A stretch of 64,000 nt of DNA from Zygaena filipendulae (Eukaryota; Arthropoda; Insecta; Lepidoptera; Zygaenidae), in contig OU015670.1 in NCBI GenBank assembly GCA_907165275.2, positions 4,553,501 to 4,617,500 of the forward strand, written 5' to 3'. Positions within the stretch are counted from its first letter, which is position 1. Each line of letters opens with the position of its first letter. Positions 53,734 to 63,414 of the stretch are shown here, piece after piece. The notes below the pieces were generated by a model. That model was given only the letters and a program-made list of their open reading frames with translations, did not search any database and had not been told where the DNA came from. The position numbers and the translations under genes are program-made.

Positions 53734-53975
53734 TTAGTCCGTAGATTAAAAAAATGTTGGACACGTATTTTTACTTTTCTTACGTAATCAAAAAATAACG
53801 GAGATACATTGAGTTGAAATTCCGTATGACGTCAGACCTAGGTACACTTTATACTTAGTTATGACGTCGCGACCTCCCACCCCCAAACTTTAATGCGTTT
53901 TATCTAAGTATTTTTTCTATAATTCCAAAAAGCATAAAATACGTATCTACTATTTTTTACTATCTGACGGACTAA
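53734..53975 (+). mobile_element. MITE of the AGTCCGTC family, decayed
   Basis: TTAGTCCGTAG start and CTGACGGACTAA end. The two core sites are ATGACGTCAGACC and the mutated ATGACGTCGCGAC. Confidence 0.7.
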
Positions 53976-55439
53976 ATAGAATTTATATTTTTATAACGTA
54001 TCATCATGCCCATTGTATGAATATATTATTAATAATTATTTTGGTGCGAGTGCGACAGTGAACACTTCTACACGGCAGGTGAGCGAAACCGCCCGAACAG
54101 CTTGTATTGCCCAAATAAAAAATATTGGAGGCCCTAGGTCATCCATCTCAAGAGAATCAAATCTATCACATGAAACTTTTCTTGACGAAAAAAAATCACA
54201 ATGAAATAGTCTAAAATATTTTTTTATTATTTAAATTTTTTAAGTACAAACAGTAAAATTATTAAAATTCATATCTCAAATGTCTTTGTGTTAAGAAAAT
54301 AAAAACCGCCGTTGATTGTTTACATGTCTACACATAGCCGCGCAATAATCGGATATATCGACATGTGAATTATCAAATCTTACATCAATAAATCCAATTT
54401 TATACATTCACTATATTATAATATTTATTTATTTCCTAATATAATTATTAAAAAAATAAAACAACATGTGTAGGTATTTAAGAAAAATAATTTAAATATT
54501 ATTAATACAGCGTGTCTCAACTATCGACCCGGAAGGTGGAATAACCAAGTTGACAATTTATAAATAATCACGTTAAAACGCAGAAAACTAAGGAACGAAA
54601 TCTTTCTGCCAGGTAATTACGCAAAACGACTTTTACGATTTTACGTGCCCACGTGACAACGATTCCGACTCCGTTCCCATGTTTTCTATGCTTTGACGAT
54701 TATAGATTGTTAACTTGGCTAAGGGGGGAAGTATTTTAGAAGATATTCTTTCTAGCGAGTGGCGCCAATTTTTCTACACATTAAATAGGGCTTACCTCGA
54801 AAAATCGTACTAGAAATTTCGACCTTGAAGTTAAAAGTGTGTAAGGTCGAAATTGCGGGTGCGAAATTTCGATATACCCCCAGACCGGCACCAACTTGGT
54901 ACAACATGAAATAAACAATAATAATTAGTCGTCATTATCCTGTGGACTTTGAAACTACGACCTAAAAAATTAAGTAGGTAATCAAAAATATCACAATCAT
55001 TAGGAATGTTTTTTGAGGTCAAAATGTCATGCACCTATTTTATTAGAAGGTAGCCGTTGTCTGCTCTGCAGTTCCACCGGCGCGAACGTCGGGATTACCT
55101 CGGGATCTCTTGTGCCGGAATAAAAAGTATGTTATAAGTATATAATGCACTGTCAAGCAAACCGTCGTGTGATTATAATTATCTTTGCTTTGCACCTAGG
55201 TACTATCCACAAGTTGATGGGCAGAGAATGCCACGGTGGCATTAAGTCCTTCGTTCGTACTATGTTACGCAACAAAAAGTAAAGTAATTTAAATTTTAAA
55301 GTAATCAAAACACGACAAGTTTTGATTACTTTAAAATAACGTCCATATTATTATAATTTTGAATCTATAATAAAAGAGTAGAATCTGCGATTCTGTACAT
55401 TAAATATTTTTAACAAAAACGAGACTAAATAACCACAAA
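53976..55439. other. Intergenic sequence with one foldback element
   Basis: Mostly AT-rich, with no supported gene. 54548-54724 is a foldback with AACCAAGTTGACAAT and ATTGTTAACTTGGCT ends and ACGTGCCCACGTGAC near the middle. A diverged SINE-like piece (TTCCACCGGCGCGAACG) is at 55070-55130. Confidence 0.45.
54548..54724. mobile_element. Foldback MITE, AACCAAGTTGACAAT ends
   Basis: Inverted ends plus inverted subterminal AAAACTAAGGAACG / CGTTCCCATGTTTTCT-type sequence. Related to 42277-42456 in the three rows-like gene. Confidence 0.55.
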
Positions 55440-55625
55440 AAAGTTTTTAAAATTATTTTGTCTGTCTGACTGTTCACGATAATCTCCGAATCCACAGAAC
55501 GGATTGTCATGCGGTTTTCACATGTAGATTAAGCTTAACCTGGAGCTACATAGGCTTTGTTTGGGATAAAAAGTTATCATATAAAAAAGTTTCATGCTGG
55601 TGAAACCGCGGGACACAGCTAGTGT
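55440..55625 (-). repeat. SINE/LINE-tail-like repeat
   Basis: TGTCTGTCTGACTGTTCACGA, then GAACGGATTGTCATGCGGTT, ending GTGAAACCGCGGGACACAGC. Reversed orientation. Confidence 0.6.
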
Positions 55626-55989
55626 AAAATAAAAGAAAACTTCTTACTACTTCGATAAAAAAATTATAAGGACTCTTATCAGACTAACTCTCCCGAGGGA
55701 GTCCCGTGATCCGCAAGTATGATAACGCGGTCAACAGGCTCGTATAAAGATAAACATTTCATATTTAATCACATTAAAAGCCCGTATCACCTTTCCATTT
55801 ACTGACTCGCTGATATAGCACGCTCACCGGGAAGATGTCTGTCGGTTAGACGTTCGGAAATTAATAATATACCAACGTCAGTTACTCTAAACTAAGTACA
55901 GTGCAGCAGAGTTTGTTGCGCTAAAATTGGCAGACATGGCTATACAGGGTACACCCTATGGGCTGAACGAGGGACTCATTGAAGAAAAT
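55626..55989. other. Intergenic, unassigned
   Basis: No gene or repeat recognised. It contains TACAGGGTACACCCTATGGG near 55945, which resembles the tail of another element. Confidence 0.3.
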
Positions 55990-56317
55990 AGGGATGTGGA
56001 CAACTATTGAAAATCAAAATTTTAATTAGTCCGTCTTTTTAGAAAATTAAAAAACAACAGACACGTATTTTTTGCTTTTTCAAATAACTTAAAATATACA
56101 GAGATAAAGCACATTAAAGTTTAGGGTGAGGGGGTCGTGACGTCACTAACCGCAAAAACCGCCATACAAACTGTCAGAATAGTGACGTCACGCGAAATTT
56201 CAACTCAATGTATCGCCGTTATTTTTTGATTACGTAAAAAAAGAAAAAATACGTGAATTTTTTTTTTTAATCTACAAGATGGACTAAAGAAAAAAAATTA
56301 GTCAACTTGCCCATTGT
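55990..56317 (-). mobile_element. Full MITE of the AGTCCGTC / double-TGACGTCA family
   Basis: Outer ends AGGGATGTGGACAACT and AGTCAACTTGCCCA, inner ends TTAGTCCGTC and GATGGACTAA. The sites CGTGACGTCACTAAC and AGTGACGTCACGCG lie about 45 bases apart, separated by CGCCATACAAACTGTC. This is the best-preserved large form in the window. Confidence 0.8.
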
Positions 56318-56963
56318 TAGTACTTATCCGATTATTACGATTAAATATTATGCAATTTACCGTCGCGTTGTTGGATCATACCGTGGAAGTCATTCAAAGT
56401 CCTGTAAAGGTGTTCATCAACCTAAATCCACGTTTTTATTAAGGGTTTCTCTGTTATTTTTCATTTATTATCGAGGGTATAAACAAGTCCCTCGTTCAAC
56501 CTTACACCCTGTAGAATATTATAGTATAAAATAGATATGCAACATTAGTCATCCGCTCATATACATATACAATACATATACATATGTCCATCTCCAATCA
56601 TCACATACGATAACATATTAACTAGATAATTACAAAAAATATAATTTTATAAAACGTCTATAACGATACATAGTGTAAATAATGATACAAATTTTATTCA
56701 AACTTTAAGACGACACCTAAAGAGATTATTTTAATTTGAGTGGATATTTCTTATGAAAAATTTTATATAAAAACTTATCTTCCACACCACCAATTAAGAT
56801 CTGTTTTTATTAGCTTTCTATACAGGAATTCCTTTTCTGGAGCCAACTTTAAGTAGTGATACACCCAAATTTTGCGCGATGAGCACAGCACTGTAGGTCA
56901 ACGACGTACGCCATGATCACTGACCTCCACGTGGAATTCGAATTTTAAATTTTTAACGAACTT
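56318..56963. other. Intergenic, unassigned
   Basis: No gene. It contains an ATACATATAC simple repeat (56555-56585). Confidence 0.35.
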
Positions 56964-57214
56964 ACGGCCGTACTCAGAGTCGATTTTAATGATTACTTAG
57001 TATAAGTAAGTATAGATTATAGATTGTTAAAACAAAACTGCCGCAATCAGAGACGTTCAGTAAATTAATGTTAATTGGCATTTAACGAGATGTAACTTAA
57101 TTCGTTAAATGCCAACTAATATTAATTTATTAAACTTGTCTGATTGCGGCAGTTTTGTTTTAAAAATCTATACTTAACTAAGTAATCATTAAAGTCGACT
57201 CTGAGTGCGGCGGT
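56964..57214. mobile_element. Complete GCCGCACTCAGAG foldback element
   Basis: About 250 bases, self-complementary end to end (CGGCCGTACTCAGAGTCGA ... TCGACTCTGAGTGCGGCGG), with the inner pair CTGCCGCAATCAGA / TCTGATTGCGGCAG. It begins about 75 bases beyond the stop codon of the lipid phosphatase gene, so it may lie in that gene's 3' UTR. Its core has the same orientation as copy A at 15841. Confidence 0.85.
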
Positions 57215-57289
57215 TAATTCAATCCGCTGTCAGTTCTTAATAAATGACATGGATCTTCATTATTTCGTTAACCCATGAGACATACTATC

Positions 57290-58544
57290 TTATATCCATT
57301 TGTCCTCTTTCTTCCCGTTTAACAACGGAGTGGTCTCCATATCGCTGGTGTCTTTAGTGGGACTGTCCGGTTTGCCGTTAATATATTTGGTCTTCGCATT
57401 GGACACCACGTACGGTACCCCCGATTGCTCGGAGGTCAACGGGTTGTAATACTGACGGTAGCAGAATATAGCTGTGGCGTAGCCCAGGAGTGACCCCACC
57501 AGGACATCTGGAAACAGGAGATATGCACTTCGTCAGCAATAATCGTCGTGAGCACAAGTGGCCAGAATCCGTTTTTGACGAATATACGTGACGTGATGAA
57601 ATATAGTTTTTGCAATCATAAAATCGACAACCTTACGGCCGCACTCAGAGTCGTTTTAATGATTACTTAATTTTGAGTAGGTAAAGATTTCATAAACAAA
57701 ACTGCTGCACTCAGATACGTTCATTAAATTAATATTAATTGGCATTTAGCTAATTAAGTTAAATTTAGTGCGGCCGTTAGAATGACATTTTCCTTTATCT
57801 CTCAATTCTCTTTAAGTTTTAGAACTCCCCATATTGACCCTTTTATATGTACCTATGTTACATTCTGTATATAACCTTGATATTCCTATCTCACTAATTA
57901 TCATATAAAACGTAAGTATTGAAAGATACGAGTATTTATGACCCAATCACGCATAAGAAGCTTAACAGATTTGGATGAAACTTGGTACACAGATAGAATA
58001 TGTTCCGGATACTTTTTGTCTCGGAATTTCTGAGGGAAACCCGTTAAACTTATGTTTTTAAGGGATAATATTTTATTTTCTGTATGTGTTACCTAACGGT
58101 GTGTTCCGGCAGCCCCACTTGAAAGCCAGTTCCCATCCCCATTCCAGGTCGGCGACGCACCTGCATGCCTTCTGGTGTTGCAGATGTCTATGGGCGGCGG
58201 TAATCACTTACCATCAGGTGTATCACTTGCCCGTTTGCCCCCTATGATATAAAAAAAGGTACTTTTTATCTCGTATTTCCCACGTGACGTGACGTGACGT
58301 ATATTTCATTTAACGTGACTGAAACGCGAGGGGGTGACAGCGAAACTATGAATGAATGCAACAGCGCACGCCCGACCCTGCCAGTGGTGGTGGTAGTCGC
58401 AGGTGCGCGAGAGCGCGACGCACAGCGCGAGCGCGAGCGGCGCCAGGCCGGCCAGCACGCGCGCCGCGCTGCCGCGCCGCCGGCCCAGCACGGCCAGCCG
58501 CCCGCACACCCACGCCGCCGCCACGCCCAGCGAACAGAACGACA
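57290..58544 (-). CDS. Lipid phosphate phosphatase (PAP2 / wunen type), last two exons
   Basis: Exons 58377-58544 and 57290-57507 join in frame (G|AT across the intron). They give VALSRTCDYHHHWQDVLVG, which is PAP2 motif III (S-R-x5-H-x3-D) with the Asp codon split by the splice. Upstream are hydrophobic segments (LAGLAPLALALCVAL); downstream is the last membrane helix (GSLLGYATAIFCYRQYY) and a polar cytosolic tail ending KKEDKWI. Enzymes of this type dephosphorylate phosphatidate, lysophosphatidate and related lipids at the plasma membrane; insect members guide germ cells and tracheae. Motifs I and II and the start are not in the window and must lie beyond 64000. The donor (GTCGGG) is weak. 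Confidence 0.88.
57635..57779. mobile_element. Truncated foldback element in the phosphatase intron
   Basis: It starts GGCCGCACTCAGAGTCG and has CTGCTGCACTCAGATACG, then ends abruptly at TTTAGTGCGGCCG. Most of the right arm is missing. Confidence 0.7.
58095..58262 (+). repeat. LINE/SINE 3' tail in the phosphatase intron
   Basis: GGCGGTAATCACTTACCATC, CTTGCCCGTTTGCCCCC and a TATGATATAAAAAAA end. This is a very common lepidopteran retroelement tail. It lies about 115 bases from the 5' exon of this intron. Confidence 0.65.
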
Positions 58545-58560
58545 CTGGAATCATATTATA

Positions 58561-58886
58561 ATAGGCTAGTTTCCTAAATTTTTTTTTTTAGTCCGTTTTG
58601 TAGATAATTAAAAAATATTGCACACGTATTTTTTTTTAATGTAACCAAAAAATAACGGAGATATATCAAGTCGAAATTTCACATGACGTCACGCCTCGCT
58701 ACAGTTTGTTCGCACGTTATAGCGAGCTGTGACGTCACGAGGCCCCCACCCTAAACTTTAATGCGCTTTATCTATGCATATTTCCATTATTTTAAAAAAG
58801 CAAAAAATACGTGTCTTTTATTTTTTTATTATCTAACTGACGGACTAAATAGATTTTTATTTTTTTTACCCAGGAAACTAGCCTAT
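58561..58886 (+). mobile_element. MITE with 15 bp ATAGGCTAGTTTCCT ends next to a splice acceptor
   Basis: Perfect 15-base terminal inverted repeat (ATAGGCTAGTTTCCT / AGGAAACTAGCCTAT). The inner TTAGTCCG / GACGGACTAA pair and two GACGTCACG sites match 39851-40170 almost base for base. It ends 16 bases from exon 58377-58544 on its acceptor side. Confidence 0.85.
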
Positions 58887-59011
58887 ACCTACTATCCTAC
58901 TAATATTTTGCGCGTCGATGGCACAAAAAGAGGAAGACGCTTGAGGATCAGCAGTTGTGAGCAGGCGGCGAAGTCACCGTGTTCGTGTACGTGAAGCCCC
59001 AGAAAGGGGAG
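58887..59011. other. Intron sequence before the Mag element
   Basis: Short unassigned sequence. Its last bases GGGAG form the left target duplication of the LTR element. Confidence 0.5.
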
Positions 59012-59160
59012 TGTCAAGGAATAGCCTATGTCATCGTTGGTCTATGACATGGCAACCCCACAACAACAACAACCATACACACTACGCAGTTATCTTGTAT
59101 TATTAAAATAAATGAACAACAATTACTTCAGTGATTCAAATGTAAAGTGTTTGATTTACA
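59012..59160 (+). repeat. 5' LTR of the Mag-like element
   Basis: 149 bases, very short for an LTR. It contains AAAATAAATG, which could serve as the polyadenylation signal in the 3' copy. Confidence 0.92.
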
Positions 59161-59216
59161 TGGTGCCGAAACCAGGGACAATTAAAATAAAGTGAAGATA
59201 AAAGTTTGTAGTTAAA

Positions 59217-62200
59217 ATGGCAGAATCTGTAAATGTTAAACCACCTAAGCATTTAGTGGTGTCATCATCAGAAAACGCGTATACTGCCTGGAAATCGTGG
59301 TATCAACAGTTCCAGTGGTATGCTACGGCAACAAACCTAGAGGCGAAGAAGCCCGCAGTACAAGTTGCCATATTTATGTCATGCATTGGGCCGGACGCCG
59401 CGGTTATCTATAACACATTTAATTTATCCGAATCCGATGCAAAATCGTTAGAAGTGGTCACAGAACACTTCATTCGACACTTTACTCCACAAATTAATGA
59501 GACATACGAACGATATACCTTTAATTCAATTGTACAACAAGAAGGACAAACCTTTGACGAGTTCTTGACAAAACTCAAAAGCAAGGTGAGAACATGTGGC
59601 TACGGTGCATTAGAAGAAAGCATTATACGTGACCGAATAGTACTGGGAACAATAAGCGACATTATAAGGGAGAAATTGCTCGCTGAACCCAAACTTAGCC
59701 TACAAAAAACAATTGATATATGTCGCTCAGTAGAACAAGCAAAAAACCAAGTAAAAACAATGAAACAAGCCCCAGCAGTAGAAACTATTACATATAATTC
59801 AAAAAATAAAAACGTAGAAAAAAAAGCTAAAGAAAAAGAATTATTTCAATGTGGACGGTGCGATACAAAACATGGGCGCCGAGCTTGCCCAGCATTTGGA
59901 AAGGTCTGTAGACTTTGTAATCGAAAAAACCACCTCCCAAAGTGCTGCAAACTGAAAAAAGTGGAAACAGTTACAACGCAAGATTGTGAATCAACTTCGG
60001 ATGAAGATAGCTATTCAGATTTGTTTGTGGGGGCATTGGAAATAGATAGTGATATTGACACAGAAGATTGGTTTGAAAATGCATTGCTTTCAGGCAAGAC
60101 AAAAATAAAATTCAAATTAGATTCTGGTAGCCAATGCAATGTTATTTCTAAAACTATTATAGACAAAATCAAAGCAGTGATAAAACCATCCTCGACAAGA
60201 TTTTTGACATCATTTTCTAATCATAGAATGTCAGTTATTGGTGAAGCATTTGTTGAGACTCAGATTAAGGGCACTAAACTGACGGTAAGGTATATGATAG
60301 TTCAAAATAATGTCAGCCCAATACTTGGTAAAGCCACTTGTATTAAATTCGGCCTCATTAAAAGACTTGACATGCTATCAGCTGATGATGACCTCTTTGA
60401 TGGTGTAGGATGTTTGAAACAATTCAAATATGATATTGACCTTATAGAAAATCCAAAGTTGCCCATATGTCCAGCTAGGAAAATACCACATACAATTAGA
60501 GAACAAGTTAAGAAAGAGTTAGATAATATGGTTACTCAAGGAATAATAATGCCAGTTACCAAACCTACACCAGCTGTATCACCGATGGTAGTTGTCAGAA
60601 AAAACAATAAAATAAGACTTTGTATCGATCCATCAGCAATTAATAAAAGTCTTAAAAGAAGACACTATCCATTAAACACAATTGATGAGATAACAGCTAG
60701 AATTAATGGATCTAAGTGGTTTACACTATTAGACTGCAAAAAAGGCTTTTGGCAACTCAAAGTCACACCTCGCACTTCCGATTATTTAACATTTAGCACA
60801 CCATTTGGAAGGTACTCTTGCCTAAGAATGCCATTTGGTTTAGCATCAGCTCCTGAGGTATTTCAACAGGTGATGAGTTCTTTGCTAACAGACATTAAGA
60901 ATGTAGAAGTTTCAATGGACGATGTACTCATCCATGCTTCAACCAAAGAAGAGCTAGATAAGTTAACAAGACAAGTGTTTGAGCGATATAGAAAATCAGG
61001 ACTCAAGTTAAATAAAGACAAATGTGTTTTCAAAGTACAGACGGTTAAGTTTTTGGGACACATTGTTAGCAGTGATGGGCTTAAACCAGATCCAGAAAAA
61101 TTGGAAACAATTAATAAAATTAAGAGACCGGAAAATGTAAAAGAGCTACAAAGATTTCTTGGCTTAATAACTTACTTATCTAAATTTATAAAAAACTTAG
61201 CTGATATTACAGTTCCATTAAGGGCACTCTTACAGAAAAACACAGAATGGTACTGGGATGTGGACCAAGAAAATGCTTTTAAAAGACTAAAACAAATACT
61301 CCAGAAACCACCAGTATTAGGATATTATAATACAAAACTCCCAATCCTATTATCTGTAGATGCCAGCAGCTATGCTTGCGGTGGAGTGATGATTCAAGAC
61401 AGTAAACCCATAGCATACTGTGCCAAATCATTTACAAAAACTGAACAAGGATACAGCCAACTAGAAAAAGAAGCCAATGCCATATTAGTCGCATGCAAAA
61501 AGTTCCACAGCTACATATGGGGCTGTAAAGATTTAACCATCGAGTCCGATCACAAGCCATTAGAAACTATTTTTAAAAAACCACTTACAGAGGCACCACC
61601 AAGACTACAAAGAATGCTCTATCAAATCATGCCATACAATCCAAGAATTGTATATAAAAAAGGAACAGAAATGCATGTAGCTGATGCACTTAGCAGGGAT
61701 TGCAAAGATATAAGTTCCGAAAAGTTTGATGACGGATTGCAAATATGCTTAGTGATCCCATTTTCTGATCAACGCATAAATGAACTAAAACAAGAAATTC
61801 AACAAAATAAGGAATTGATGAATTTGAAACAAATTATTTTAAAAGGGTGGCCAAGGAATATACATGAGCTTGAAGATGATTTGAAAAAATATTGGTACTA
61901 TAGAGAAACACTTAGTGTTCATGACAAAATTATTTTAAAAAATGATAGGGTTTTAGTGCCCAAGAAAATGATACCATTAGTTATGAAACATTGCCATCTC
62001 GGCCATAAAGGCGTACAAGGCACGTTGAGGCTGGCGAGAGATAACTTATTTTGGCCAGACATGACCAAAGATCTTACGGCTTATGTAAAAAGTTGCAAGA
62101 TATGTAATAAACTACAAAAAGATAGTGCAATGGAACCCATACTATTGCAACAAGCCCCAAAACTGCCATGGAGTACAGTCGCGTCCGATCTTTTTCATTT

Positions 62201-63089
62201 AAAAGGTAAAGATTATATTTTAATAGCGGATGCCTACTCAGGATATTTTGATTTTAAAGAACTCTCATCTTTAAATAGCACAGCTGTAATCAGAAAATTA
62301 AAGACATGGTTTGCTACATTTGGCATACCAGAGATATTACAGTCAGATGGAGGAAAACAGTATGATTGTGAGGAATTCCGGAGATTTTCAAAAGAATGGA
62401 AATTTAAACATAGGATATCTAGTCCACACTTTCCCAGATCAAACGGGTTAGCAGAGCGTTACGTACAAGAAGCGAAATGCTTGCTAAAGAAATGCCTGGA
62501 GGAAGAATCCGACGTTCAACTTGCACTGCTACACCATAGGAATACGCCACGGCCGGAGCTTGGATCTCCAGCTCAACGACTAATGAGCCGTAGAACTCGA
62601 ACCTTATTGTTGACCAATAACAAGCTGCTAAAACCGAAAGTTATTACTAAGGTCCCATACAATCTAAACAAAAATAAAAAAATGGAAAAATTGCAAGCAG
62701 ACAGAGGTAAAAAAGACATGGTAACACATAGCCCAGGTGATAGTGTTCTTGTCAGACAGAGTCACAAACTATGGATACCAGCCAAAATCATATCACAATC
62801 AGCAGAAGGGCCACGCTCCTATGTTGTGAAGACACAAGATGGAAGCACGCTTAGAAGAAATAATTGGCACTTGAAAAAATACAATGAACCCAATAATGAT
62901 GATTTTATATTTTTAGATACTCCAACAACCTACTCCGACATAGACTCTACGATGAAAGAGATCCCGAATGGAGAGCCATCTACAGATAGAGACCAGTCAA
63001 CAGGGACGGAAACATCGGAAGATATTCAGCCCGTGGTTACCACTAGAAGTGGAAGGGTTATAAATTTACCAAAAAGATACAAAGACTAA
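59217..63089 (+). CDS. Gag-pol polyprotein of the Mag-like element
   Basis: 1290 residues in a single frame, so no frameshift is needed. The capsid-type gag begins MAESVNVKPPKHLVVSSSEN with WKSWYQQFQWYATAT. Two CCHC-like knuckles follow at about 212-247 (CGRC..H..C, CRLCNRKNHLPKC). The protease has D302-S-G (LDSGSQCNVIS). The reverse transcriptase active site is SMDDVLIH (D568, D569). RNase H has LSVDASSYACGG. The integrase zinc finger uses H927/H930 and C960/C963, and its catalytic D991, D1044 and E1080 are spaced DD35E. The C-terminus ends TTRSGRVINLPKRYKD, typical of this clade. All expected catalytic residues are present. Confidence 0.95.
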   Translation: MAESVNVKPPKHLVVSSSENAYTAWKSWYQQFQWYATATNLEAKKPAVQVAIFMSCIGPDAAVIYNTFNLSESDAKSLEVVTEHFIRHFTPQINETYERYTFNSIVQQEGQTFDEFLTKLKSKVRTCGYGALEESIIRDRIVLGTISDIIREKLLAEPKLSLQKTIDICRSVEQAKNQVKTMKQAPAVETITYNSKNKNVEKKAKEKELFQCGRCDTKHGRRACPAFGKVCRLCNRKNHLPKCCKLKKVETVTTQDCESTSDEDSYSDLFVGALEIDSDIDTEDWFENALLSGKTKIKFKLDSGSQCNVISKTIIDKIKAVIKPSSTRFLTSFSNHRMSVIGEAFVETQIKGTKLTVRYMIVQNNVSPILGKATCIKFGLIKRLDMLSADDDLFDGVGCLKQFKYDIDLIENPKLPICPARKIPHTIREQVKKELDNMVTQGIIMPVTKPTPAVSPMVVVRKNNKIRLCIDPSAINKSLKRRHYPLNTIDEITARINGSKWFTLLDCKKGFWQLKVTPRTSDYLTFSTPFGRYSCLRMPFGLASAPEVFQQVMSSLLTDIKNVEVSMDDVLIHASTKEELDKLTRQVFERYRKSGLKLNKDKCVFKVQTVKFLGHIVSSDGLKPDPEKLETINKIKRPENVKELQRFLGLITYLSKFIKNLADITVPLRALLQKNTEWYWDVDQENAFKRLKQILQKPPVLGYYNTKLPILLSVDASSYACGGVMIQDSKPIAYCAKSFTKTEQGYSQLEKEANAILVACKKFHSYIWGCKDLTIESDHKPLETIFKKPLTEAPPRLQRMLYQIMPYNPRIVYKKGTEMHVADALSRDCKDISSEKFDDGLQICLVIPFSDQRINELKQEIQQNKELMNLKQIILKGWPRNIHELEDDLKKYWYYRETLSVHDKIILKNDRVLVPKKMIPLVMKHCHLGHKGVQGTLRLARDNLFWPDMTKDLTAYVKSCKICNKLQKDSAMEPILLQQAPKLPWSTVASDLFHLKGKDYILIADAYSGYFDFKELSSLNSTAVIRKLKTWFATFGIPEILQSDGGKQYDCEEFRRFSKEWKFKHRISSPHFPRSNGLAERYVQEAKCLLKKCLEEESDVQLALLHHRNTPRPELGSPAQRLMSRRTRTLLLTNNKLLKPKVITKVPYNLNKNKKMEKLQADRGKKDMVTHSPGDSVLVRQSHKLWIPAKIISQSAEGPRSYVVKTQDGSTLRRNNWHLKKYNEPNNDDFIFLDTPTTYSDIDSTMKEIPNGEPSTDRDQSTGTETSEDIQPVVTTRSGRVINLPKRYKD

Positions 63090-63118
63090 TTGCATTTTCA
63101 TAAAGAAAAAAAGGGGGA

Positions 63119-63267
63119 TGTCAAGGAATAGCCTATGTCATCGTTGGTCTATGACATGGCAACCCCACAACAACAACAACCATACACACTACGCAGTTAT
63201 CTTGTATTATTAAAATAAATGAACAACAATTACTTCAGTGATTCAAATGTAAAGTGTTTGATTTACA
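63119..63267 (+). repeat. 3' LTR of the Mag-like element
   Basis: Direct copy of 59012-59160; no difference seen by eye. Confidence 0.92.
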
Positions 63268-63414
63268 GGGAGAGTGGCAACTAGGGACAAGGATCAGAGC
63301 AAAAAAGTATGTGTAGGGTACGGTGCGTCCCGGGCGACCGGGGCGTTCCGGCCCGCGATTCGGTCCGTATAACCAAGATTGGTTGGTAGGACCCTGGGTT
63401 GGAGGTGGGTTGTC
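63268..63414. other. Intron sequence after the Mag element
   Basis: A GC-rich stretch (GTGCGTCCCGGGCGACCGGGG) with no recognised motif. It is probably intronic to the phosphatase gene. Confidence 0.35.

Larger units (their letters stand above)
59012..63267 (+). mobile_element. Mag / K02A2.6-like Ty3/gypsy retrotransposon, intact
   Basis: 4256 bases with 149-base LTRs (59012-59160, 63119-63267) that look identical, from TGTCAAGGAATAG to GTTTGATTTACA. The flanks carry a 5-base target duplication GGGAG (59007-59011, 63268-63272). TGGTGCCGAAACC follows the left LTR at once (primer-binding site), and AAAGAAAAAAAGGGGGA precedes the right LTR (polypurine tract). One uninterrupted gag-pol frame fills the interior. 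Identical LTRs and an open frame indicate a young, possibly active copy. It lies in an intron of the phosphatase gene, opposite in orientation to it. Confidence 0.95.

Noticed and set aside
63318..63380. tRNA-like GC-rich stretch
   Set aside because: I could not form a cloverleaf with a T-loop and acceptor stem.
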